Assembly: GCA_025058955.1 (NCBI GenBank)
Contig: JANXDV010000002.1
Coordinates: 1,761 to 29,096, forward strand
DNA from: Archaeoglobaceae archaeon
GTDB lineage: Archaea; Halobacteriota; Archaeoglobi; Archaeoglobales; Archaeoglobaceae
DNA length: 27,336 nucleotides
Direction: 5' to 3'
The translations under genes were made by a program, and so were the position numbers. A model generated the notes under the pieces. The model did not search any database and was not told where the DNA came from. It saw only the letters and a program-made list of their open reading frames with translations. Shown one piece after another: positions 14,113-21,251 of this stretch (its first letter is position 1; each line of letters starts with the position of its first letter).

Positions 14113-16721
14113 TCCCAGAACTTTCTCGTTCTAACATATTTTCTTTCCGCCTCAAGTAGAGCCTTGAAAAACTCTTCTTCTGAATTGTAATAGCCAGAAA
14201 GCACTCTTTTTGCTGTTTCAAAGCCAACTCCATAAGTTAGCATTGCATAAACTCCTTTCATGCGGTAGTTCATGATGAGATTTGCAATTTTGAACAATTC
14301 TTCGCGATTTGGTTCGTAATTTTTTCGGTCACTTAAAACTGCGATCATGAAACTTCCGCACTTAACGCACTTCAAGTTCAAGTTCTTAGCAATCTCTCTA
14401 TAGCTCGCTCCACAATTTATGCAGATCACCTTGCACATCTCTCCCTTTATTCTCTCCATAAAGGCTTTCAGAATTGCTCCACTTGGCTTTGTGATCAGCA
14501 GATCTGGAACCTTGTCCCTACCTTCGAGGCTTATAGGGGTAAACTTATCATAGACGCTGAATTTGATCTCTTTACTGAATTTTTCGAAGAATAACTTTGC
14601 CTTTTCGAGATCCATTTTTTCCAAGAAGATCTCCCTAAGCGCCTCCTTATAAACTGGAGTTCCTAAAAGTTTCAAAACTAAAGTTCTTAGGTTAATTCTG
14701 CTAAGATCTTCATCTTTCTCGAGCACGCCAAACTTTCTTGCAGATTTAACGATCTTCCACTGCATCAACCTCGTTTCTATAATTGCTCTTTCCGCCAAAT
14801 TCCAGACTTCTTCTGGATTTACGCTTAGAATTGCCTCTTTAACTTCCTCAGGACTTGCTGGAGAGATCTTTATCCTATAAGGATCAATTTCAACAGAGAC
14901 ATTGGTCCCCTTTTTCAGTGACAGGATGAGTGCGAGAATTCTACCTATAGCCTCATTTGCCTTATGTCCAAAGCAAACGTTAACCACTACATCCCTTCCA
15001 GATCCATCTATTATCACGTGATCATCGCTTGGAATTTCAAAATCTTTTTTCTGCTCCTCGATCTTCTCCAACACCTTTTTAACTCCATTTTCATCCACTA
15101 AATTCTTCAAATCCTCAATGCCAATTTTTCCATCTGCTATTAGCCTTCTAAGCTTTCCAACGAGCTGAGCTACTTCAAATGGCACCGGAATCTCTTCTCC
15201 AACCCATGAAGGTATTTCTCCTTCAGAGACCGCTGGCTCAACTTTGACAACATTTTCAACACTTAAGATCCTCCAAAGCTCTCCTTTCATTGCGAAGACT
15301 TCGCCACCGAATGTTGAGAGAAAACTCTCGTCAAGATTGCCTATCGCTTTTCCAGAGGTGATGTCAACAACTTTCAAACTCTTCTCATCCATGATCATCG
15401 AGATGTTGTCGTAGAAATACTTCCTTGTTCTCCTTCTTGCAGAGATCTCTTCTCCATCATAGAAGATCCTCCAAATCTCTTTTAGATAATTGCAGATCTC
15501 AGAAAATTCCTCGTAACTAAGATTTCTGTAGAAGTAACATCTCTTTACGATCTCATAAGTCTTTTTTGCAGAAATTCTTCCATACTCAATTGCAATTGCA
15601 CAGATCTGGTTTGCAAGAACGTCCAAGCTGTTCTCATGTAGCTCGAGATCTTCAAGTTTTCCAACTTTTACCCTATCCATGATCGCAATCGACTCCACGA
15701 TGTCGTCAAATGTATTCGCAATGATGTAACCAACCGACTTCCTTCCAAGTCCATGTCCACTTCTACCTACTCTCTGGATCAATCTGATCGCCTGCCTTGG
15801 ACTGCTATACTGAATTACCGCATTCACATGCCCTATGTCAATGCCGAGCTCCATCGAAGATGTGCAAATAAGTGCTTTTAACTTTCCACTTGCAAAGTTC
15901 TCTTCAGCAGAAATCCTTGCTTCTCTTGAGAGACTTCCATGGTGGACTTCAACATCTAAAAGCTTTTTCAGATGGACTCCGATGACTTCAGCGGTCTGTC
16001 TTGTGTTCACAAAGATCAGAGTTGGGCCATTTTTTTCAACAAGCTCCTTTATGAGCGAAAGCTCATCTTCAGAGCTTAGAATTCTGATCTCATACTCTTT
16101 CTCGATCTCTCCAGAAACGATCTCAGCACCTCCGAGGATCTCTGAAACCCTTTTAGGATCGCTTATCGTTGCAGAAAGAGCTATTAGCTGAAATTTGGCA
16201 ATTTCTCTCAGTCTTTCAATTCCTACAAAGAGCTGAACACCTCTTTCGCTGTCAATAAGCTCATGGATCTCGTCAATTACCAAGAACTTCACATTTCTAA
16301 GAGCTTCTCTAAGTTTTCTACCAAGAAAGAGTATTTGGAAAGTTTCGGGAGTTGTTATAAGTATTTCTGGTGGTTTTTTGCTTTGCTTAACCCTCTCACC
16401 CTCTTTTGTGTCTCCATGACGGACATCAATGCTTATTTTGAGCATCTCCGCAATTTTTTTCATCCTTCTAAGCATGTCTCTATTTAAAGCTCTTAGTGGA
16501 GTTATGTAGAGAACGCAAATTCCTGGCATTTTTCTCTCGAGTAACTTCTGAAAAATTGGAATCATTACCGCTTCAGTTTTACCACTACCGGTTGGAGCCA
16601 TTACGATCGTGTTCTTACCAGAGTAAACTACTTCAAACGCCCTATTTTGTAGATCCGTTAACTCCGAAATACCAACACTTTTCAAAGCTTCTTCAAGTCT
16701 CCGATCGATCGAAGGGATCAT
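14109..16721 (-). CDS. Lhr-type superfamily 2 DNA helicase
   Basis: An 870-residue helicase of the Lhr (large helicase-related) group, ATP-dependent 3'-5' translocases linked to DNA repair and fork processing. Visible motifs: Q-like TDLQNRAF, Walker A APTGSGKTE at 42-50, Ia TPLRAL, DEIHE at 150-154, SAT, the second RecA domain with STxELGID-like SSMELGIDIG, and motif VI QRVGRSGHG. The Lhr core regions (winged helix and beta-sheet domain) follow, with DGSGRDVVVNVCFGHKANEAIG. Near residues 760-790 there are two C-x-x-C pairs (CINCG and CVKCG) that look like a zinc ribbon, and the C-terminus is helical (YGVGFETAKRVLSGYY). The length fits Lhr core without the long bacterial C-terminal extension. 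Divergent from the Lrp regulator through a shared AT-rich promoter core. Confidence 0.88.
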   Translation of the reverse strand: MIPSIDRRLEEALKSVGISELTDLQNRAFEVVYSGKNTIVMAPTGSGKTEAVMIPIFQKLLERKMPGICVLYITPLRALNRDMLRRMKKIAEMLKISIDVRHGDTKEGERVKQSKKPPEILITTPETFQILFLGRKLREALRNVKFLVIDEIHELIDSERGVQLFVGIERLREIAKFQLIALSATISDPKRVSEILGGAEIVSGEIEKEYEIRILSSEDELSLIKELVEKNGPTLIFVNTRQTAEVIGVHLKKLLDVEVHHGSLSREARISAEENFASGKLKALICTSSMELGIDIGHVNAVIQYSSPRQAIRLIQRVGRSGHGLGRKSVGYIIANTFDDIVESIAIMDRVKVGKLEDLELHENSLDVLANQICAIAIEYGRISAKKTYEIVKRCYFYRNLSYEEFSEICNYLKEIWRIFYDGEEISARRRTRKYFYDNISMIMDEKSLKVVDITSGKAIGNLDESFLSTFGGEVFAMKGELWRILSVENVVKVEPAVSEGEIPSWVGEEIPVPFEVAQLVGKLRRLIADGKIGIEDLKNLVDENGVKKVLEKIEEQKKDFEIPSDDHVIIDGSGRDVVVNVCFGHKANEAIGRILALILSLKKGTNVSVEIDPYRIKISPASPEEVKEAILSVNPEEVWNLAERAIIETRLMQWKIVKSARKFGVLEKDEDLSRINLRTLVLKLLGTPVYKEALREIFLEKMDLEKAKLFFEKFSKEIKFSVYDKFTPISLEGRDKVPDLLITKPSGAILKAFMERIKGEMCKVICINCGASYREIAKNLNLKCVKCGSFMIAVLSDRKNYEPNREELFKIANLIMNYRMKGVYAMLTYGVGFETAKRVLSGYYNSEEEFFKALLEAERKYVRTRKFWD

Positions 16722-16746
16722 CGCTCCTACAAAACTAAAAGCTAAG

Positions 16747-16756
16747 ATTTAAAAAT
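16747..16756. promoter_or_regulatory. Shared TATA core between Lhr helicase and Lrp regulator
   Basis: ATTTAAAAAT is centred near 16751. To the right it lies about 26 nt before the ATG at 16777; to the left about 29 nt before the helicase ATG at 16721. Both mRNAs would be leaderless or nearly so. Confidence 0.5.
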
Positions 16757-16776
16757 TCTACAACAACATGATAAGT

Positions 16777-17226
16777 ATGGTGAAAATTGATGAGATCGAT
16801 TTGAACATTCTTAAAGAACTTCAAGAAGATGCAAGGAAAAGTCTTAAAGAGATTGCTGAGAAAGTTGGTGTTGCGGAGGGGACTGTATACAACAGAATAA
16901 ACAAGATGAAGAATTTAGGAATTATTAAAAAGTTTATTCCAATTCTCGATTATTCCTCACTTGGATATGATATAACCGCTATCATTGGAATTACCGCAGA
17001 AGGAGGACAGATCGTTGAAATAGAGAAAGAGATCGCAAAGGAGAAAAGTGTTACCGCGGTTTACGACGTAACTGGAGAGTATGATATTCTGATCGTTGCA
17101 AAATTCGAAAATAGGGAGAAGCTTAACGAATTCGTGAAAAGGCTGTTGAGCATGAAGAGTGTTAAAAAAACATACACAATGCTCGTTCTCAACGTAGTCA
17201 AGGAAGCTCATATGATCGAGCTTTGA
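16777..17226 (+). CDS. Lrp/AsnC-family transcription regulator
   Basis: About 149 residues from the ATG at 16777; an in-frame ATG at 16768 would add three residues but lies upstream of the transcription start predicted by the TATA box. Domain order is typical: N-terminal HTH (IDEIDLNILKELQEDARKSLKEIAEKVGV, then GTVYNRINKMKNLGII) and C-terminal ligand-binding RAM domain (AIIGITAEGGQIVEIE to AHMIEL, with VYDVTGEYDILIVAKF). Members form dimers and octamers that bind amino acids or related metabolites. It ends immediately before the stop of convergent argJ. Its divergent partner is the helicase gene; a regulatory target cannot be assigned. Confidence 0.93.
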   Translation: MVKIDEIDLNILKELQEDARKSLKEIAEKVGVAEGTVYNRINKMKNLGIIKKFIPILDYSSLGYDITAIIGITAEGGQIVEIEKEIAKEKSVTAVYDVTGEYDILIVAKFENREKLNEFVKRLLSMKSVKKTYTMLVLNVVKEAHMIEL

Positions 17227-18357
17227 TCAAGTCGTGTATTCAGAATTTATTTTAACGTATTCGTAGCTCAGATCACAGCCTATTGCGTAATCCTCGAAAC
17301 TACCTTTGTGAAGATCAACGATTATTTTGAAATCCCCCTTCATGATCTCTCTTGCCTCCTCCTCTCTACCCGTAATTTTTCCACGATCAACAAGCATTAC
17401 CCTCTTCTCTTCATTCTCAAAGATCACGGTGATCTTTTCATCCACTTCCGCTCCACTGTAGCCAAGAGCTGCAATTATTCTGCCCCAGTTTGGATCACAA
17501 CCAAATATTGCAGTTTTTACAAGCAATGAGTTTGCTACAGCTTTTGCTGCAATTTCTGCAGATCTCTCACTCATAGCTCCAGTTACAAAGACTTCAAAAA
17601 CCTTTGTTGCTCCTTCTCCATCCCTTGCGATCTGTTTTGCAATGCTGTAAAAGACCTTCTCAAGCTCCTCTTCAAAAACATCCCTTTCAACCTTATCCTT
17701 GCCAGTTGCAATCAAAAGCACGGTGTCATTCGTAGAGGTATCTCCATCGACTGTAAGCCTATTCAAAGGCTTTACCGCTCTTCTGAGGATCTCATTCAAC
17801 TCTCCGCTTTCAAAACTTGCAGAAGTGAAAACAAAGCATAGCATAGTAGCAAGATTTGGCGAGATCATTCCCGCTCCTTTCGCAATCGCAGAGATCTTTG
17901 CATTTTTTGAGTATGCTTTCTTTATGAACTTGTCTGTTGTTTTTATAGCCTTAGCAAAATTTTCTGCATGCTCCTTGCTGTTTCCCAATCCTTTAAAAAC
18001 CTCTGGAGCTTTTTTTCTGATCCACTCAACATCGAGCTTTCTACCAATTACCCCCGTTGAAGCAATTGCCACTTCATCACTTCTACACCCAAAGAGTTTG
18101 CTCGCTATTCTGCACATCTCTTTCGCATCTTCCAAACCTTGTTCGCCTGTGAAGGCATTTGCATTTCCACTGTTTACAATCAGTCCCTTTGCATATCCCT
18201 TGCTTATATTATCCTTACAAACGATCAAAGGCGCAGCTTTTATCTTGTTTCTTGTAAAAACTCCAGCAATGTTTCCGTTAAACTTCACAAGCCCTAAACC
18301 AAGCTTACCTTCCTTAATACCATTGCAAAGGATCCCTTCGATCTCCGTAATTTCCAT
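17227..18357 (-). CDS. argJ: Ornithine acetyltransferase/N-acetylglutamate synthase
   Basis: A 376-residue ArgJ of the self-cleaving Ntn-hydrolase family, which transfers the acetyl group from N-acetylornithine to glutamate in the cyclic arginine pathway. Recognisable segments: TRNKIKAAPL, VNSGNANAFTG, IASTGVIG, and the cleavage region KGAGMISPNLA/TML, where the new N-terminal nucleophile is T171. FGCDPNWGRIIAALGYSG is the conserved later motif. Whether it also uses acetyl-CoA (bifunctional) cannot be judged from sequence alone. The ATG at 18355-18357 lies about 25 nt after an AT-rich box at 18378-18386. Divergent from pgk; no other arg genes are in the window. Confidence 0.95.
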   Translation of the reverse strand: MEITEIEGILCNGIKEGKLGLGLVKFNGNIAGVFTRNKIKAAPLIVCKDNISKGYAKGLIVNSGNANAFTGEQGLEDAKEMCRIASKLFGCRSDEVAIASTGVIGRKLDVEWIRKKAPEVFKGLGNSKEHAENFAKAIKTTDKFIKKAYSKNAKISAIAKGAGMISPNLATMLCFVFTSASFESGELNEILRRAVKPLNRLTVDGDTSTNDTVLLIATGKDKVERDVFEEELEKVFYSIAKQIARDGEGATKVFEVFVTGAMSERSAEIAAKAVANSLLVKTAIFGCDPNWGRIIAALGYSGAEVDEKITVIFENEEKRVMLVDRGKITGREEEAREIMKGDFKIIVDLHKGSFEDYAIGCDLSYEYVKINSEYTT

Positions 18358-18377
18358 GTTCAGAGTTTGGGAGAGGT

Positions 18378-18395
18378 TAAAAAATCCTTTTAAAA
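18378..18395. promoter_or_regulatory. Back-to-back TATA boxes for argJ and pgk
   Basis: Two adjacent AT-rich boxes: TTAAAAAATC (18378-18386, minus strand, about 25 nt before the argJ ATG) and TTTTAAAA (18388-18395, plus strand, about 25 nt before the pgk ATG at 18416). Both genes appear leaderless. With boxes this close, binding of transcription factors to the two promoters may compete. Confidence 0.5.
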
Positions 18396-18415
18396 CGAAG
18401 CTTCAAAGCTCTCTC

Positions 18416-19627
18416 ATGACTGGACTCCCAACGATTGAAGAGATTAAGAGCGAACATAAGGCGGTGTTGTTAAGATTGGACATCAATGCCCCAATTGTAA
18501 ATTCAACAATTTTGGATACAACAAGATTTGAAAGTCATCTTCCCACAATAAGGGAGCTAAAAGAAAAAAAAGTTGTAATAATTGCCCATCAAAGCAGACC
18601 TGGAAGAAGAGATTTTACAACCCTCGAAGAGCATGCGAGGGTATTGTCAAAGATCGTTGGCAGAGAAGTCGAGTATATCGATGAAATATTCAGCAAAAGA
18701 GTCATAGATCGAATAAGGAGCATGAAAGTGGGCGAAATACTACTTCTCGAGAATGTGAGATTTTACTCCGAAGAACAGCTTGATAGAACCGCAGAAGAGC
18801 ATGCCAACTGTTTGATGGTGAGAAGACTTAAAGACTGCTTCGATGTTTTCGTAAACGATGCTTTTTCTGCATTTCACAGAAGTCATGCGTCTTTAGTAGG
18901 ATTCATTCCAGTATTACCGACTTACATTGGCAGGGTTGCAGAGAAAGAGATCAGAGCACTCAGCATGGGGCTGAGAAAAGGAGATAGAATTGCTTTCGTT
19001 CTTGGCGGGGCAAAGATAAAGGATCCAATAAAGGTTATGAAGAACGTTTTGGAGAATGGAATTGCAGAGAGGGTTTTTCTCACTGGAGTTGTCGCAAACT
19101 ATTTCCTTCAATTACTTGGAAAAGAGATCGGAGAGGAAAACAAGAAGATCGTTGAGGACAACAAGGAGAACGTGAGAGATGAGGATGCAAAGAAGCTACT
19201 TGAGAAACACAAGGATAAGATCCTACTTCCAATAGACTTCGGCATCGAAGTGGGCGGGGTTAGAGAAGACGTAGAACTCGAGAAGTTCAAAGGCAAAGGA
19301 GTAATAAAAGACATTGGAGTTGAAACGATGAACGAATTTTCCAAGATGATCCCGGAGTTTGATACTGTTGTGGTAAACGGAACCGCTGGAGTCTATGAGG
19401 ATTCGAGATTCTCTCTCGGCACTTACGAAATTCTTAAAGCTGTCTCGAAAGCGAAGTTCTCTATAGTTGGTGGAGGGCATAGTGCATCCGCGGTAAACAT
19501 GTTTGGGCTTAGTGAGAAAGTTAGCCATGTCTCCATAGCTGGTGGCGCATGCGTCAGATTTCTTAGCGGTGAGAAATTGCCAGTAATTGAGAAGATCAGA
19601 GAATACTGGGGAAAAGAGGCTAAATAA
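18416..19627 (+). CDS. pgk: Phosphoglycerate kinase
   Basis: A 403-residue archaeal-type phosphoglycerate kinase, catalysing 1,3-bisphosphoglycerate + ADP to 3-phosphoglycerate + ATP; in sulfate reducers and methanogens it mainly serves gluconeogenesis. Seen: LLRLDINAPI (substrate-binding start), AHQSRPG, LLENVRFYSEE, VNDAFSAFHRSHAS, the nucleotide-binding GGAKIKDPIKVM, NGTAGVYED and GGGHSASAVNMFG in place of the usual GGGDTxAA. The start is the ATG at 18416: the frame remains open far upstream to 17699 over antisense argJ, but the protein homology begins here and TTTTAAAA lies 25 nt before it. Convergent with dnaG, 19 bp apart. Confidence 0.95.
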   Translation: MTGLPTIEEIKSEHKAVLLRLDINAPIVNSTILDTTRFESHLPTIRELKEKKVVIIAHQSRPGRRDFTTLEEHARVLSKIVGREVEYIDEIFSKRVIDRIRSMKVGEILLLENVRFYSEEQLDRTAEEHANCLMVRRLKDCFDVFVNDAFSAFHRSHASLVGFIPVLPTYIGRVAEKEIRALSMGLRKGDRIAFVLGGAKIKDPIKVMKNVLENGIAERVFLTGVVANYFLQLLGKEIGEENKKIVEDNKENVRDEDAKKLLEKHKDKILLPIDFGIEVGGVREDVELEKFKGKGVIKDIGVETMNEFSKMIPEFDTVVVNGTAGVYEDSRFSLGTYEILKAVSKAKFSIVGGGHSASAVNMFGLSEKVSHVSIAGGACVRFLSGEKLPVIEKIREYWGKEAK

Positions 19628-19630
19628 AGC

Positions 19631-19646
19631 TAAAAAATTTTTAAAA
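19631..19646. terminator. Bidirectional terminator between pgk and dnaG
   Basis: TAAAAAATTTTTAAAATT fills the 19-bp gap between the convergent stops. The symmetric A-run/T-run gives a U-run on either strand, so it can end both transcripts. Confidence 0.45.
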
Positions 19647-20816
19647 TTAAATTTGATCGAATGTTATGATCCTTATTGAAGTGGGTAGCTTAACTACGCT
19701 TCCAAGTTTTGCACCAACTACATAGCTTATTTCTTTCTTCGCAGCAATGTCTATTAGTCTCTGGGTTATTATTCCATCGAAAACGATCACAGATGCCTTT
19801 ATATTGTTGGTCTTCAGCGTTTTAACGAGATCTCTCACCGGGACTTCCTTGATAACGTTAAAGTTTCTATCGAGAATCCTTGCGAGTAATTTTCCTTCTA
19901 CCATCTCCTTGTGAGTTTTTAAGCTTTCATGCGATGAAATTTTCTCCTCCTTTGGCAAAGCTTGTTCTCTCTTTAGCACATGCACCTGCTCAACTGGGAT
20001 CTTGTTTCTTAAAGCCTTCAGGATCTCTTTGAGTGTTAAGTCCTCTACGCCTTTGCCTTCAGGAGCTCTTGCTATGAAATCCACTTCAGCTACTTGGAGC
20101 AACTCTTTTAGGATCAGCTCCCCTCCTCTGTCACCATCTAAAAAAGCTGTAACGGTCTTCTTCTTACTGAGCTCAACGATCGTCTTCGGAATATTAGTGC
20201 CTTCAACGGCGATCACGTTCCTTATTCCATGTCTGAGCAAATTCAAAACATCCGCCCTACCTTCGACAACGATGATCGCATCCGACTCATCGATCCCTGG
20301 ACCTGCAGGTAGTTTCTCTTCGCCATACTCTACAACTTCTTCAACTCTGATCGCTTGTCTAACAAGCTCCGTTATCTTCTCTGACTCTATTTCTGGCTCT
20401 TCAAACAATTCTCTAAGGATCTCCATCGATCTCTCTACTATTTTTTTTCTCTTGCTCGCTCTAACATCTTCGATCCTCGTCACTTTGATCCTCGCCGAAC
20501 AAGGACCAACCCTTTCGATTGTCTCCAAAGCGGCTGCGATTATTGCTGTTTCAACTTTGTCAAGGCTTGAAGGGATCTTTATCTCCCCGTAGCTCTTTCC
20601 TCCTCTGCTTTCAACTTTTGCCTCAATTCTACCAATTCTACCAGTCTTCTGGAGTTCTCTAAGATCAAGATCACCGCCAAGCAATCCTTCAGTCTGACCA
20701 AAGATCGCTCCAACAACATCAGGACGTTCAACAACACCATCAGCTATTATTTCTGCATGAATTAGATACTTCGTAGTATCTGAAGTTTTCATCATATAAG
20801 CATCATCTCCAGTCAT
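19647..20816 (-). CDS. dnaG: Archaeal DnaG-type primase
   Basis: A 389-residue DnaG homologue of the archaeal type: no bacterial zinc-binding or DnaB-interaction domains. After a conserved N-terminal region (TTKYLIHAEIIADGVVERPDVVGAIFGQTEGLL) and the segment GRIGRIEAKVESRGGKSYGEI, the Toprim domain starts at IIVVEGRADVL with catalytic E185 and continues to LDGDRGG with D227 and D229. Archaeal DnaG can make primers and also associates with the RNA exosome. The ATG at 20814-20816 lies about 26 nt after an AT-rich box (20838-20846); a later ATG at residue 9 is possible. It follows a CheY-like gene and polB in the same direction with gaps of about 35 bp, so joint transcription is plausible although each gene also has a TATA-like box. 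Confidence 0.95.
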   Translation of the reverse strand: MTGDDAYMMKTSDTTKYLIHAEIIADGVVERPDVVGAIFGQTEGLLGGDLDLRELQKTGRIGRIEAKVESRGGKSYGEIKIPSSLDKVETAIIAAALETIERVGPCSARIKVTRIEDVRASKRKKIVERSMEILRELFEEPEIESEKITELVRQAIRVEEVVEYGEEKLPAGPGIDESDAIIVVEGRADVLNLLRHGIRNVIAVEGTNIPKTIVELSKKKTVTAFLDGDRGGELILKELLQVAEVDFIARAPEGKGVEDLTLKEILKALRNKIPVEQVHVLKREQALPKEEKISSHESLKTHKEMVEGKLLARILDRNFNVIKEVPVRDLVKTLKTNNIKASVIVFDGIITQRLIDIAAKKEISYVVGAKLGSVVKLPTSIRIITFDQI

Positions 20817-20851
20817 CCCAATAATTTCTCAACTACCATTTAAATAGTTTT

Positions 20852-21205
20852 TCAATCTCTTGCGAAACTTTCCTCTATAACCTTTATCACTTCCTTTCTT
20901 GTGAATGGCTTCTTCAAGATCAAATTAACTCCAGCTTCTAAAGCCTTCTCTCCTTTAGAGCTCGCATAAGCGGTTATTGCCACGATCTTTGCATTTGGGT
21001 CGATCTTTCTAATCTCTTTCACAGCATCTATTCCGCTCATTACAGGCATCATTATATCCATTAGAACTACATCTGGTCTCTCTTTCTTGTAGATCTCCAC
21101 CGCTTCTCTACCATTTGAAGCTTCAAGAACTTTGTAGTCTTTTAACATGATCTTGAGAATTTCTCTCATCGCGGTCTCATCATCAACGATCATCACACTT
21201 CTCAT
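20852..21205 (-). CDS. Stand-alone response-regulator receiver (CheY-like)
   Basis: A single receiver domain of about 117 residues with no output domain. From the chosen ATG (MRSVMIVDDE) the acidic pocket is D8 and D9, the phospho-acceptor is D50 in VVLMDIMMP, the switch Thr is in AITAY and the conserved Lys is in KKPF. An upstream in-frame ATG at 21215-21217 would add MGLI, but GGGGTTA just before the second ATG and an AT-rich box at 21237-21244 favour the shorter form. It should accept phosphate from a histidine kinase; none with a catalytic domain is in this window. It sits between polB and dnaG, with about 35-bp gaps on each side. Confidence 0.93.
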   Translation of the reverse strand: MRSVMIVDDETAMREILKIMLKDYKVLEASNGREAVEIYKKERPDVVLMDIMMPVMSGIDAVKEIRKIDPNAKIVAITAYASSKGEKALEAGVNLILKKPFTRKEVIKVIEESFARD

Positions 21206-21251
21206 TATTAACCCCATTGTTCATTGATGCCTCTACTTAAAAAAACTTCGA

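Noticed and set aside
17699..18415. Long plus-strand open frame antisense to argJ that runs in frame into pgk, giving a 642-residue fusion.
   Set aside because: ArgJ is clearly coded on the other strand here; the translated extension is Ser/Pro/Phe-rich like other antisense shadows, and the pgk homology and its TATA box place the start at 18416.
20002..20592. 196-codon plus-strand frame within dnaG.
   Set aside because: It is antisense to the well-conserved Toprim domain and has the Ser/Leu-rich composition of a shadow frame.
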